Source: an uncultured Collinsella sp. (GTDB lineage Bacteria; Actinomycetota; Coriobacteriia; Coriobacteriales; Coriobacteriaceae). Taken from it: a DNA stretch of 60,488 bases. Below the pieces are notes generated by a model. The model made no database searches. It was not told the DNA's origin and saw only the letters and a list, made by a program, of their open reading frames with translations. Below, piece after piece: positions 16,876 to 25,393 of the stretch (position 1 is the first letter of the stretch; each line of letters begins with the position of its first letter). The DNA is taken from NCBI GenBank assembly GCA_900552705.1, contig USAX01000001.1, positions 1 through 60,488 of the forward strand. The letters run 5' to 3'. Both the position numbers and the translations under genes were made by a program.

Positions 16876-18249
16876 ATGGACATAACCATCTCCCTTATCA
16901 CCACCCTCGTTTTGACCCTCATCAACGGCTACTTCTCTATGTCCGAGATGGCTCTCACCACGGCTAAGCGCGCCGTGCTGGAGCACGATGCCGAGGAGGG
17001 CGATAAGCGCGCCGAGCGCGCCGTCCAGCTCGCCGCCGACTCCGATCAGCTGTTGGCTACCATCCAGGTCGCCATCACGCTCGTGGGCTTCGCCTCGTCC
17101 GCCGTCGCCTCGACGAGCCTGTCCGATCCGCTCGCCACGTGGCTCATGAGCTTTGGCATCGCGCCGCTTTCCGCCATCGCAAGCGGCCTGGCGCCGGTCA
17201 TCATCACCGTCGCCGTCGCCTTTGTGTCCATCGTGATCGGCGAGCTCGTCCCCAAGCGCATCGGCCTGGCCAATGCCGAGGGCGTGTCCAAGCAGGTCGT
17301 GGGACCGTTGTCGTTTTTCCAAAAGATCGCCCGCCCGCTCGTGTGGCTGACCGGTGCCTGCTCCGACGGCCTAGCCCGCATCCTGCGCATCAAGAGCGCC
17401 GACGACCGTCAGAACGTCTCGGAAGAAGAGATCAAGTACATGGTCTCGGAGCAGGACGACCTGCTCGACGAGGAAAAGCGCATGATCCACGAGATCTTCG
17501 ATCTGGGCGACACCGTGGCTCGCGAGGTCATGGTGCCGCGCGTGGACACCACCATGTGCGAGGACGACGAGACGGTCGCCGACGTGCTGTCCACCATGCG
17601 CCAGACCGGCTTCAGCCGCATCCCCGTCTATCACGAGGACCCCGACAACGTCGCGGGCATCGCGCACATCAAGGACCTGATCCAGCCCGCGCTCGACGGC
17701 AAGGGCGACCAGCCCATCGCCGATTACCTGCGCGATGCCACCTTTGTGCCCGACACCAAGGACATCCTGCCGCTGCTGTCAGAGATGCAGACCTCGCACG
17801 ACCAGATCGTGGTCGTCGTGGACGAGTACGGCGGCACGGCCGGCATCATCACCATCGAAGACATCGTCGAGGAGATCGTCGGCGAGATCGAGGACGAGTT
17901 CGACCCCGACAACAAGTATCTCACGCGCCTTTCGCGCCGCGAGTGGCTCGTCGATGGGCGTTTTTCGTGCGATGACGCGATTGAGCTTGGTTGGCCGCTC
18001 GAGGAAAGCGATGATTATGAGACCATCGCCGGCTGGATCTTGGAGCTTTGTGACTCGGTGCCCGACATCGGAGAGGTGTTTGAGGTCGCGGGGTACAAGT
18101 TTAAAGTGCAGTCGATGCGTGGCCAGCGCATCTCGCTCATTCGCGTGATCGCTCCGGCCGAAACCGATAAGAAGGATTCCGAGTCTTCGGTAGACGAGCC
18201 GACGACGTCGGGTGCGGGTTCCGCGAATCCGCACGACGGCGACGAGTAG
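16876..18249 (+). CDS. CNNM/CorC-family transport protein (DUF21-CBS-CorC_HlyC), 'hemolysin C-like'
   Basis: About 457 residues from MDITISLI (16876). Domains in order: DUF21 membrane domain with four helices (1-170; SMSEMALTTAKRAVLEH), a tandem CBS pair (about 200-330; EVMVPRVDTTMCEDDETVAD and FSRIPVYHEDPDNVAGIAHI) and a C-terminal CorC_HlyC domain (350-430). The family is implicated in Mg2+ export or homeostasis, with CBS domains sensing nucleotide-Mg. This fits the Mg2+ transporter pair at 22-25 kb. The acidic Ser/Asp-rich tail is unremarkable. The next gene follows after 24 bp and may share the transcript. Confidence 0.92.
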   Translation: MDITISLITTLVLTLINGYFSMSEMALTTAKRAVLEHDAEEGDKRAERAVQLAADSDQLLATIQVAITLVGFASSAVASTSLSDPLATWLMSFGIAPLSAIASGLAPVIITVAVAFVSIVIGELVPKRIGLANAEGVSKQVVGPLSFFQKIARPLVWLTGACSDGLARILRIKSADDRQNVSEEEIKYMVSEQDDLLDEEKRMIHEIFDLGDTVAREVMVPRVDTTMCEDDETVADVLSTMRQTGFSRIPVYHEDPDNVAGIAHIKDLIQPALDGKGDQPIADYLRDATFVPDTKDILPLLSEMQTSHDQIVVVVDEYGGTAGIITIEDIVEEIVGEIEDEFDPDNKYLTRLSRREWLVDGRFSCDDAIELGWPLEESDDYETIAGWILELCDSVPDIGEVFEVAGYKFKVQSMRGQRISLIRVIAPAETDKKDSESSVDEPTTSGAGSANPHDGDE

Positions 18250-18273
18250 GACAAGGAAGAGTAGGGGAGAGTT

Positions 18274-19107
18274 ATGGCAGGCCTGTTCAACATCCTTAAG
18301 GTCACCGTCAGCGAGGACAAGATTTGCGCGCATGTGCTGGTGAACCCCGGCATGCCGCTCATGACCTCGGAGGACATCGAGGCCACGGCGCGCGTGTACT
18401 ACCTGGTACCGGCGATTGCCAAGCACCTGTGCCTGGGCGATTCCGGCCGCGAGTTCCAGGACTGCATGGGTCAGACCGAGCTCTGCCACCTGCTGGAGCA
18501 TGTGACGGTTGAGCTCATGAACGAGACCGGTCTTGCCGGTAGCATCTCGTGCGGCCGCACGCGCGTAAGCGAGCATGACGAGCGTGTCTTTGAGGTCGAG
18601 CTTTCGTGCCCCGATGACGCACTGGCCATCGGTGCGCTGTCGTCGGCCACCTTTATGATGGACTGGGCGTACCTGCACGCCGACCAGCCTGCCCCCGACG
18701 TGGAAGGCACGGTCGCGGGCCTACGCAACCTGGTGCTGGGCATGCGCGCCGAGGCCGAGGGCAAGGATCCTCACGAGGCCGTCGCCGCTGCGAACGGCGA
18801 AGATACTGCCGAGGACGAGGGCGCTGACGAGGGCGATGTGCCGGTTGACGCCGAGCCCGTTGCCGATGCGACCGCCGAGCCCGTTTCCACCGAGCCCCAG
18901 GGCGTCCCCAACTTTGACGACGAGCCCCAGGTGGCGATTGATACCGAGGGCGCGGTTGCCGAGAACCACGAGGCCTCCGCTGCCGTCTTTGGCGGTGCGG
19001 CGACGGTTCCGGCGGGACCTGCGCATGAGGGCGGCCTGCCGCTCGTGGACGGCGCCGGCGAGGACCCGGGTGCCACGGTGGCCATGCCGGCTATGCCTCA
19101 GGAGTAG
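18274..19107 (+). CDS. Stand-alone protein with a cyanophycin synthetase N-terminal-like domain and acidic tail
   Basis: A 277-residue protein. Residues 40-155 align by eye with the N-terminal domain of cyanophycin synthetase CphA: VPAIAKHLC, the region LCHLLEHVTVELMNETGLAG (compare CphA GHIVEHVALELQ), then SCGRTRVSEHDERVFEVEL (compare FGRTRE...GVYQVVIEY) and a closing VEGTVAGLRNL helix. In CphA this domain binds the growing chain or primer; the ATP-grasp and Mur-ligase modules are absent here. Residues 165-277 are a low-complexity Ala/Glu/Asp/Pro tail. AGGGGAGAG precedes the start. It follows the CorC-like gene closely. The function is unknown. Confidence 0.6.
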   Translation: MAGLFNILKVTVSEDKICAHVLVNPGMPLMTSEDIEATARVYYLVPAIAKHLCLGDSGREFQDCMGQTELCHLLEHVTVELMNETGLAGSISCGRTRVSEHDERVFEVELSCPDDALAIGALSSATFMMDWAYLHADQPAPDVEGTVAGLRNLVLGMRAEAEGKDPHEAVAAANGEDTAEDEGADEGDVPVDAEPVADATAEPVSTEPQGVPNFDDEPQVAIDTEGAVAENHEASAAVFGGAATVPAGPAHEGGLPLVDGAGEDPGATVAMPAMPQE

Positions 19108-19243
19108 GCCTACGCGTTTATCACCATCACGTACCTGCGCCTTTGCCGTACGCAGATGAGCGGAGCGGCAAGTGATGCGCTGCGGGTATAATGGACAGCA
19201 TTCAAACGGTGGGCACCGACGTGCCCGCAGGAGAGGAATGATC

Positions 19244-19633
19244 ATGGGTAAGACTTTCAGCTTTGTCTCCGGCGCACTTTTTGGTGCTGCTGCTGGCGCT
19301 ATTATCGGCGTTGCTCTGGCCCCGCGCTCGGGCGCCGAAACCCGCGCCATGGCTGCCGATATCGCCAACGACGCCTGGGACAATATGCGCGACACCTACG
19401 AGCACGGCGCCGAGGAGGCCCGTGCTGCGGTGAATGACTTTGGCCCGATGGTCGACGCCAAGACCGACGACCTGCGCGCCAAGGTCGACCTGGCCCGCGA
19501 GCGCATGGACCAGCTGCGCGAGCAGCTCAACGACGCCATTTCGGGTGGCAACGTGACGCCTGCCGCCGACGTCGTGGTCGAGAACGCCGTCGAGGCTGAT
19601 GCCGGGGCTGCGGAACCCTCGACCGAGGCATAA
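19244..19633 (+). CDS. YtxH-family membrane-anchored small protein
   Basis: About 129 residues starting MGKTFSFVSG. An ATG two codons earlier (19238) is possible, but AGGAGAGG at 19229-19236 is better placed for 19244. The hydrophobic segment FVSGALFGAAAGAIIGVALAPRSG matches the YtxH signature (membrane helix followed by APKSG-type residues). An amphipathic coiled-coil region and an acidic tail follow. YtxH proteins are associated with general stress responses; the mechanism is unknown. Its TAA overlaps the next ATG by one base. Confidence 0.82.
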   Translation: MGKTFSFVSGALFGAAAGAIIGVALAPRSGAETRAMAADIANDAWDNMRDTYEHGAEEARAAVNDFGPMVDAKTDDLRAKVDLARERMDQLREQLNDAISGGNVTPAADVVVENAVEADAGAAEPSTEA

Positions 19634-20388
19634 TGCGCGCTGGGGATTTTGTCGGCGCCAAGATCTATCGCAAGCCTACCGAGGACAAGCGCACCAAAAA
19701 GGACGGCACGCCGCGCAGCCCCAAAAAGCTCGGAAAGATTCACTTTCCGGTCTTTACCCCGGGCGGTACGCGCGTGGTCGGCTTTATGGTCCGCCAGTCC
19801 GATATCGCGGGCATGATCGAGCGTCCCGACCGATTCGTAGCGCTCGACGCCATTGGTGTCTACGAGGGCGCCATTGCGGTCGATGACGTCAAGGACACGT
19901 ACGATGCCGCCGCCGCCAAGCGCCTCGACATCAACCTGGACGATTGCATCATCTGGGTCGGTATGGACGTGCGCACGGAATCGGGCGACGTCGTGGGCTA
20001 TTGCTCGGACGTTGAGTTCAAGCCGCGCTCGGGCATCGTGCAGGCATTCTATGTGACCGCCGGTGCTGCTTCGAGTGTTTTGGTTGGTGACACGCAGGTG
20101 CCACCGACGATGCTGCGCGGCTACGAGAACGGCGCGATGGTCGTCTCGGACGAGGTCAAGTCGCTCGGGTATTCGGGCGGTGCGGCTGCCAAGGCCGCCG
20201 AGGCCAGCGTCGTGGTGGGCGACAAGGTCAAAAAGGGCGCCAAGGTGCTCGACGACAAGGGATCGGTTGCCGTGGACAAGGGCAGTCGCGCACTGGGCAA
20301 GCAGCTCGGCAAGACGCGCGGCATGTTCAAGGCCTTTAAGGACGAATACCAAAAGGCGAGCGGAGGCTCGTCAAAAGCTACAAAATAG
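19633..20388 (+). CDS. PRC-barrel domain protein
   Basis: A 251-residue protein translationally coupled (TAATG) to the YtxH gene. Two PRC-barrel-like beta domains are visible: about 5-90 (IYRKPTEDK, KLGKIHFPVFTPGGTRVVGF) and 100-185 (WVGMDVRTESGDVVGYCSDV, RSGIVQAFYVT). A Lys/Ala-rich helical tail that could contact nucleic acid or membrane follows. PRC barrels occur in RNA-processing, photosynthetic and sporulation proteins as small protein-interaction modules. The partner is unknown, but linkage to YtxH suggests an envelope or stress role. Confidence 0.8.
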   Translation: MRAGDFVGAKIYRKPTEDKRTKKDGTPRSPKKLGKIHFPVFTPGGTRVVGFMVRQSDIAGMIERPDRFVALDAIGVYEGAIAVDDVKDTYDAAAAKRLDINLDDCIIWVGMDVRTESGDVVGYCSDVEFKPRSGIVQAFYVTAGAASSVLVGDTQVPPTMLRGYENGAMVVSDEVKSLGYSGGAAAKAAEASVVVGDKVKKGAKVLDDKGSVAVDKGSRALGKQLGKTRGMFKAFKDEYQKASGGSSKATK

Positions 20389-20410
20389 CGACGTACCAAA
20401 TGATGGGAGG

Positions 20411-20438
20411 CAAGCCGGAGACCTGTTGCTCCGGCTTG
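20411..20438 (+). terminator. Hairpin between PRC-barrel and deacetylase genes
   Basis: A 10-bp perfect stem (20411-20420 with 20429-20438) and an 8-base loop, followed by GCTGTGTTTATGG. It is a weak terminator or attenuator 22 bp after the PRC-barrel stop. Confidence 0.55.
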
Positions 20439-20460
20439 CTGTGTTTATGGGGGAGGGCAC

Positions 20461-21867
20461 ATGCGCCAAAACGGATCCAACTTAAACGGGCGTTCGGGTG
20501 CGCGTCCGACGGCGCGCCGCGACCTGGGGCAGCTGCCCAGCGGTCAGCGCCGTCGCCGCCGTAAGCCCGGCGCGATGTACCTCAACCATAGCCGCGGGTT
20601 TAGCGACCGCAGCGCGCGCATCGGCAACGGGCGCTCGCCGCGCCGACCGTCCCGTCTGCCCTATGCGCTCATTGCCGTGGGCTGTGCGCTCGTGCTGTTT
20701 ATCGCTGCCGTCGTGGGCTACGTCAACCGCAGCGTGGACGTGGAACTCAACGGGCAAAAGACCGCGGTGCGCGTGGGCTCTACGCTGCAGAATCTCATCG
20801 ACGACCAGGAGTTGACCGATACCTACGACGCAGGCGACCTGCTGGCCGTCGATGACAGCGTGCTCAAGCGCCATGGCGGCGAAAAGCTGTCGGTTAAGGT
20901 GGACGGCAAGCGCATAAAACAGGGCAAATGGGATAGCCGCGAACTTGAGGGCGGCGAGAAGGTGACGGTCAAGGATGGCCGTAACACCTACGAGAAGCAC
21001 GAGGTTCAGGCTACGGTTATCGAGCCCAAGCTCAAGGTCGAGGGCACGGGCGCTATCGAGTATGTGCAGACATGGGGTGTCCAGGGCCGCTCCGAGGTGT
21101 GGGTTGGTGAGCAGTCGGAAAAGACGCAGGACCGCGGCGAGGTTGTGCCCGCCACCGATTGCGTTGTTGCGTGCGCCAGCGTGGCGCCCAAGGGCAACAA
21201 AAAGTACGTGGCGCTGACGTTTGACGAGGGTCCGAGCGGCGCGACCAAGCAGATTTTGCAGGTACTCAAGGAAAAGGGCGTCACCGCGACGTTCTTCCTT
21301 TCGGGCGATGCGGTCGAGGCCTCGTCCGCCACGGCCAAGGCGATTGTCGATGCCGGGTGCGAAATCGGATCCAACAGCTACAGCGACGATTCGCTCAAGG
21401 GTCAGGACCGTGAGGCGGTACGCGAGCAGATCACGAAAGGCACCGATGCGATTAAGTCGGCGACCGGCGTGAAGACGATGCTGCTGCGTGCTCCCTACGC
21501 TGCCTTTGACGAGCAAAACTGGATTGATGCGATGGACCTGGTCTCCGCCGTGGTCTCGTGGAATATTGACTCGGGCGACTGGCTGCTCAACGGTGCCGAC
21601 GAGCAGGTCTCGACGGTGCTCGATTCGGTGACGCCGGGCAATATCGTGCTGCTCACCGATAGAGACGAATGCGCCGAGCAGACGCTCGAGGCGCTGCCGC
21701 AGATTATCGACGGCCTCATTGCCGACGGCTACAAGATCGTGACGCTCAGCGACCTGGTCAAGACGGACACGTCGCTGAGCAAAAAGCTCACCTCGCTGAC
21801 GAAGGCCACCATGCCCAAGGACGCCGTGTTCCCCCAACTTGCCGAGGACGACGACACCACAGAGTAG
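20461..21867 (+). CDS. Membrane-anchored polysaccharide deacetylase-like (NodB) protein, active site degenerate
   Basis: A 468-residue protein. An Arg-rich cytoplasmic N-terminus precedes a single helix (IAVGCALVLFIAAVVGYV, about 75-95). A YabE/DUF348-like ubiquitin-like region follows (VDVELNGQKTAVRVGSTLQN), then a NodB domain (about 240-440). Motif 1 is TFDEGPSG (canonical TFDDGP). The usual metal-binding H-x3-H motif reads SNSYSDDSL, with neither His. Motif 3 is LLRAPYAAF, and the closing LLHD motif is LLTDRDE. The fold is evident but the metal site is changed, so it may bind rather than deacetylate peptidoglycan or glycans. It is preceded by GGGGGAGGG. Confidence 0.8.
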   Translation: MRQNGSNLNGRSGARPTARRDLGQLPSGQRRRRRKPGAMYLNHSRGFSDRSARIGNGRSPRRPSRLPYALIAVGCALVLFIAAVVGYVNRSVDVELNGQKTAVRVGSTLQNLIDDQELTDTYDAGDLLAVDDSVLKRHGGEKLSVKVDGKRIKQGKWDSRELEGGEKVTVKDGRNTYEKHEVQATVIEPKLKVEGTGAIEYVQTWGVQGRSEVWVGEQSEKTQDRGEVVPATDCVVACASVAPKGNKKYVALTFDEGPSGATKQILQVLKEKGVTATFFLSGDAVEASSATAKAIVDAGCEIGSNSYSDDSLKGQDREAVREQITKGTDAIKSATGVKTMLLRAPYAAFDEQNWIDAMDLVSAVVSWNIDSGDWLLNGADEQVSTVLDSVTPGNIVLLTDRDECAEQTLEALPQIIDGLIADGYKIVTLSDLVKTDTSLSKKLTSLTKATMPKDAVFPQLAEDDDTTE

Positions 21868-22179
21868 TTATTGGGTAGTCATTGAAGAACGTCCCCAATG
21901 ACTATGTCACGGATGCGTCAGCGTTTGGTATGCCTGCAATGTGCAGCGCATAAATTCGATGCCGCAGGGCGATGCTGATGCTATAGTTACTGCGGTTAAT
22001 GAGGGTCAAGAGAAAGGTTACAGGTGAAATCCAAACCTCGACCATACAGTCGATGACCCCATGCAGGTGCTTTTTGCGCATGCACGGGGTGTAAGCGTCG
22101 AGCGGCGTGCCGCCCGCGCATGCGTATACATATCCAGAAGCCCCCGGACGCCGCACGCGCGGCCGCGTCCGGAGGAATA
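21868..22179 (+). promoter_or_regulatory. Leader region of the MgtE-like/Nramp-like operon
   Basis: Directly after the deacetylase stop lies an imperfect TAGTCATTG...CAATGACTA palindrome with GTCCCC (21875-21904), a member of the REP-like family. Further on is a long leader rich in local complementarity (for example around 22063-22085, with GCGCATGC repeats). It ends in a CCGGACGC...GCGTCCGG hairpin (22144-22172) whose last bases run into the GGAGG at 22171-22175. It does not match the ykoK (M-box) or yybP-ykoY consensus by eye, but its position suggests a metal-responsive leader. Confidence 0.35.
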
Positions 22180-22212
22180 ATGATGGGGAGCACCATTGAA
22201 TTATCTGAGTGA
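22180..22212 (+). CDS. Putative 10-codon leader peptide upstream of the MgtE-like gene
   Basis: ATGATG at 22180-22185 sits 4-7 nt after a perfect GGAGG. It opens a short frame, MMGSTIELSE, ending in TGA at 22210-22212. It overlaps the TTG candidate start of the transporter (22196) in another frame and stops one base before an in-frame ATG (22214) of the transporter. This arrangement would couple transporter translation to leader translation. It is judged on ribosome-binding-site strength only. Confidence 0.4.
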   Translation: MMGSTIELSE

Positions 22213-24040
22213 GATGCTCAAATTGCCAGTCTTGGACGTCGACGGCGAAAAGCTCGGCGTGGTCAACGATTTTGGCATTGCAACCGGCGAAGTTTTTCCG
22301 CACGTGACGTCGCTCGCGTTCCGCGGCCCCGGCAAGACGCCGTTTATGATCAGCTGGCGCAAATGGGTCGACCGTATCGACGAGACGGGCGTGTATCTCA
22401 ACACGTCTGCCACCAATATTCGCTTCTCGTACCTGCAGCCGACCGAGCTCCTGCTGGCGCGCGACGTGCTCAATAAGCAGATCGTCGACACGCAGGGCAT
22501 GAAGGTCGTGCGCGTCAACGACATCAAGTTTTCCATGTCGGGCGAAAACCAGCTGCGCCTGTTGGGTGCCGAGGTTGGCGCCCGCGGCTTGCTGCGCGCG
22601 ATCAGCCCCGCACTCGAGCACGTCGTCGAGGGCTTTATGAAGCACCTGGGCAAGCCGCTCAGCGAGGACATCATCGCTTGGTCCTACATGGACCTGCTCG
22701 ACCGCTCGACTAAAAACATCCAACTCTCGGTGTCGCACAAGACGCTCGGCGAGCTGCACCCTGCCGACATCGCCGACATTATCGAGCAGCTCGACCCGCG
22801 CCTACGCGCGCAGGTGTTTGCGCAGCTCGATACCGCACAGGCTGCCGAGGCCATCTCGGAGTTCGATGACGACGAGCTCATGACCGAGATGCTCGAGGGC
22901 CTGTCCGACACGGACGCATCGTCGATGCTGGCCATGATGGACCCGGACGATGCAGCCGACCTGATCGACGAGCTCGATTATGAGAAGGCCGAGAAGCTCC
23001 TGCGCCTGATGGGCGTCAAGGAGGAGAAGGCGATTCGTAACCTGCTAGGGTATGAGGACAACACCGCCGGCCGCATCATGACCTCGGAGTTTGTCTCCCT
23101 GCCCGCCACGGCAACGGTCGGTGACGCCATCGAGGCGATTCGCGAGCTCGACGAGGACTTCGAGAGCGTCTACTACGTCTATACCGAGGATCCGAGCGGC
23201 ATGCTGACCGGCGTGCTTTCGCTGCGCACGCTGATCGTAGCCGACCGCGACGCTACGCTGGGTCAGCTGGCCTATCGCGACCTGGTCTATGTGTCGCCCG
23301 ACGAGGACCAGGAAGACGTGACGGATGAGATGACCAAGTATGACCTGGTAGCTATCCCCGTCTGTGACGAGAACCGCCACATCCTGGGTATCGTGACCTT
23401 CGACGACGCCATGGACGTTATAGCCGAGGAGCATCAGGAGGACCTGCAGATCGCCGGTGTCGGCTCGGGCGATAGCGCATCGGACGACTCGACGAACGTG
23501 CTCAGCTGGTTCGTACATCGCCAGTACTGGGTTGTTGTATGGGGCGTCGCGTCGTGCATCATGGCGACCGTGCTGGGAACGGCGCTCGGCTCCGCGCATC
23601 TGGTGGTGTTCCCCATGTGCGCCATGCCGCTCGTGCTGCTGGCGGCCTCGCGCATGGTGTCGTTCGTCAAGAACTACTTCCTGGAGTATGACGGTCACGA
23701 CGACGAACCCAAGCCGTATCTGGGGTTCTTCTTCCAGAGCACGGGTATGGGCCTGATTCTGTCACTCGTGACCTACCTGTGCGCCCAGCTGGTGCGCACC
23801 GCTGCGTTCCCCGATGCGTCCATGTTTGAGGAGCAACTCTTTACCGGGTGCTTTAACATCGCGGCCATCGTCTGTCTGATTGGCAACATGAGCGCCGTGA
23901 TTTACCTGATGGTGCTGTTCTGGCGTGACGAGCACGACCTCAATACGTCGGGCACCGCCATGAACGTTATTGCCGTCATGATCTCGTGCGTAGCGTACTG
24001 TGCCGCTGCGGTGCTGCTCACCATGTCGGTCATGGGTTAG
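22196..24040 (+). CDS. MgtE-like magnesium transporter with CBS domains (start uncertain: TTG 22196 or ATG 22214)
   Basis: About 608-614 residues. The N-terminal ~160 residues resemble a PRC-barrel-type beta domain (KLPVLDVDGEKLGVVNDFG). Next is the MgtE_N superhelix (about 185-290; LHPADIADIIEQLDPRLRAQ, DPDDAADLIDELDYEKAEKLL), then two CBS domains (about 290-420; YEDNTAGRIMTSEFVSLPA), a linker and a C-terminal five-helix membrane domain that is divergent from classical MgtE. Mg2+ bound by the N and CBS domains closes MgtE channels at high Mg2+. The Nramp-related gene starts 8 bp downstream. The better-spaced SD may belong to a short overlapping leader ORF. Confidence 0.85.
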   Translation: MNYLSEMLKLPVLDVDGEKLGVVNDFGIATGEVFPHVTSLAFRGPGKTPFMISWRKWVDRIDETGVYLNTSATNIRFSYLQPTELLLARDVLNKQIVDTQGMKVVRVNDIKFSMSGENQLRLLGAEVGARGLLRAISPALEHVVEGFMKHLGKPLSEDIIAWSYMDLLDRSTKNIQLSVSHKTLGELHPADIADIIEQLDPRLRAQVFAQLDTAQAAEAISEFDDDELMTEMLEGLSDTDASSMLAMMDPDDAADLIDELDYEKAEKLLRLMGVKEEKAIRNLLGYEDNTAGRIMTSEFVSLPATATVGDAIEAIRELDEDFESVYYVYTEDPSGMLTGVLSLRTLIVADRDATLGQLAYRDLVYVSPDEDQEDVTDEMTKYDLVAIPVCDENRHILGIVTFDDAMDVIAEEHQEDLQIAGVGSGDSASDDSTNVLSWFVHRQYWVVVWGVASCIMATVLGTALGSAHLVVFPMCAMPLVLLAASRMVSFVKNYFLEYDGHDDEPKPYLGFFFQSTGMGLILSLVTYLCAQLVRTAAFPDASMFEEQLFTGCFNIAAIVCLIGNMSAVIYLMVLFWRDEHDLNTSGTAMNVIAVMISCVAYCAAAVLLTMSVMG

Positions 24041-24048
24041 GTGGTCGC

Positions 24049-25311
24049 GTGCAAAATACCAAGCAAAAGTCGGGCACCAAGCAAAAGTTGACCATCGCGG
24101 CCATCTTTGGCGCTATGGGTCCCGGTCTGCTGGCGGCGCTTTCGGGCAATGACGCCGGCGGCATTGCAACGTATTCCAGCGCGGGCGCCAGCTATGGCTA
24201 CAAGATGCTGTGGATGCTTCCCGTCATGACCGTGCTGCTCATCGTGACGCAGGAGACCGCGGCGCGCTGCGGCTGCGTCACGGGCAAGGGCCTGGCATCG
24301 CTCATTCGCGAGCGCTTTGGCGTGCGCAAGAGTGTACTTGCTATGGCGGCGCTGTTGATCGCCAACACGGCTGTGACCATTTCGGAGTTTGCGGGTATCG
24401 CCAGCGGCCTTGCTCTCTTTGGCGTGCCGGCGAGCATCTCGGTGCCGTTGGTGGCGCTGCTGGTGTGGATGCTTACCATGTCGGGTAGTTTCCAGCGCAT
24501 CGAGAAGATTCTGCTGTTGGTAAGCTGCGTCTTCGTGACCTATATTGTCGCCGCGTTTATGGCTGGCCCCAACTGGGGTGAGGTCGCGGTCGACCTGGTC
24601 GTGCCTAACATTCAAAATGACCCCAGCTACGTGTCGCTCGTGGTCGCAACGATCGGTACCACCATCGCGCCGTGGATGATTTTCTTGGCGCAGAATAACG
24701 TGGTCGATAAGAATGCGGGCGAGGACGACATCGTGCTGCAGCGTATTGATACCGTGAGCGGCTCGATCGCTGCTGATATCATTGCGGGCTTTATTATCAT
24801 CACGACCGGTACGGTGCTGTTCCCGGCGGGTATTCAGATTAGCGATGCTGCCGATGCTGCCCGCGCGCTGGAGCCTATTGCGGGTCAGTGGTCCACGGTG
24901 CTGTTTGCCTCGGGCCTGGTCGCGGCGAGCTTCTTGGCTGCTTGCGTGCTACCGGGCGTTACGTCGAGCGCTATCTGCGAGGCATTTGGCTGGGAGCGCG
25001 GTGCCGACCGCAGCTGGGACGAGGCCCCGGTCTATCGCGGCATCATTACGGCCATCATCGGTATCTCTGCCGTGCTGGTGCTTATGCCCGGCGTCGATCT
25101 GTTCCAGATCATGATGACCTCGCAGGTCATCAATGGCGTGCTACTGCCCGTGGTTCTGGTGTTCCAGGTGGTTATCGCTGCCGACCGTCACATTATGGGC
25201 GCCAACCGCAATGGCCGCGTGTGGAATGTGCTCACTTGGGCGACTATCGGTGTGATTACGGTGCTGACGGTCGTCATGTTTGTTCTGCAGGCGATGGGTT
25301 ACAGCGCTTAG
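24049..25311 (+). CDS. Nramp-related transporter, probable Mg2+-type (NRMT)
   Basis: About 420 residues from a GTG at 24049, with eleven or so helices of the SLC11/Nramp fold. The TM1 motif that in Mn/Fe Nramps reads DPGN is DAGG here (GNDAGGIATYSSAGASYGY). The TM6 MPH motif is APW (GTTIAPWMIFLAQNNVVDK). Loss of the metal-coordinating Met and of the His is the feature described for NRMT proteins, the Mg2+-transporting Nramp relatives characterised from Eggerthella lenta. Co-transcription with an MgtE-like gene agrees with Mg2+ (perhaps also Mn2+) uptake rather than Fe or Mn specificity. Confidence 0.85.
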   Translation: MQNTKQKSGTKQKLTIAAIFGAMGPGLLAALSGNDAGGIATYSSAGASYGYKMLWMLPVMTVLLIVTQETAARCGCVTGKGLASLIRERFGVRKSVLAMAALLIANTAVTISEFAGIASGLALFGVPASISVPLVALLVWMLTMSGSFQRIEKILLLVSCVFVTYIVAAFMAGPNWGEVAVDLVVPNIQNDPSYVSLVVATIGTTIAPWMIFLAQNNVVDKNAGEDDIVLQRIDTVSGSIAADIIAGFIIITTGTVLFPAGIQISDAADAARALEPIAGQWSTVLFASGLVAASFLAACVLPGVTSSAICEAFGWERGADRSWDEAPVYRGIITAIIGISAVLVLMPGVDLFQIMMTSQVINGVLLPVVLVFQVVIAADRHIMGANRNGRVWNVLTWATIGVITVLTVVMFVLQAMGYSA

Positions 25312-25328
25312 CGCCTCTTTTGGACTCC

Positions 25329-25364
25329 AAACAGGCCGCAGCGATGGACTGCGGCCTGTTTTTT
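25329..25364 (+). terminator. Terminator of the Mg2+ transporter operon
   Basis: An 11-bp stem AACAGGCCGCA/TGCGGCCTGTT closes a 10-base loop and is followed directly by TTTTTT. Confidence 0.9.
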
Positions 25365-25393
25365 GCCCGCTATAGGGCGTTAGTTATATGGCA

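Noticed and set aside
16084..18249. Toxin function for the two 'hemolysin' proteins
   Set aside because: HlyIII/PAQR and CorC/HlyC names are historical; the domains indicate a membrane receptor or hydrolase and an Mg2+-related transporter.
21900..22180. M-box (ykoK) or yybP-ykoY riboswitch before the MgtE-like gene
   Set aside because: The conserved sequence blocks of these classes could not be found by eye; only a generic structured leader is claimed.
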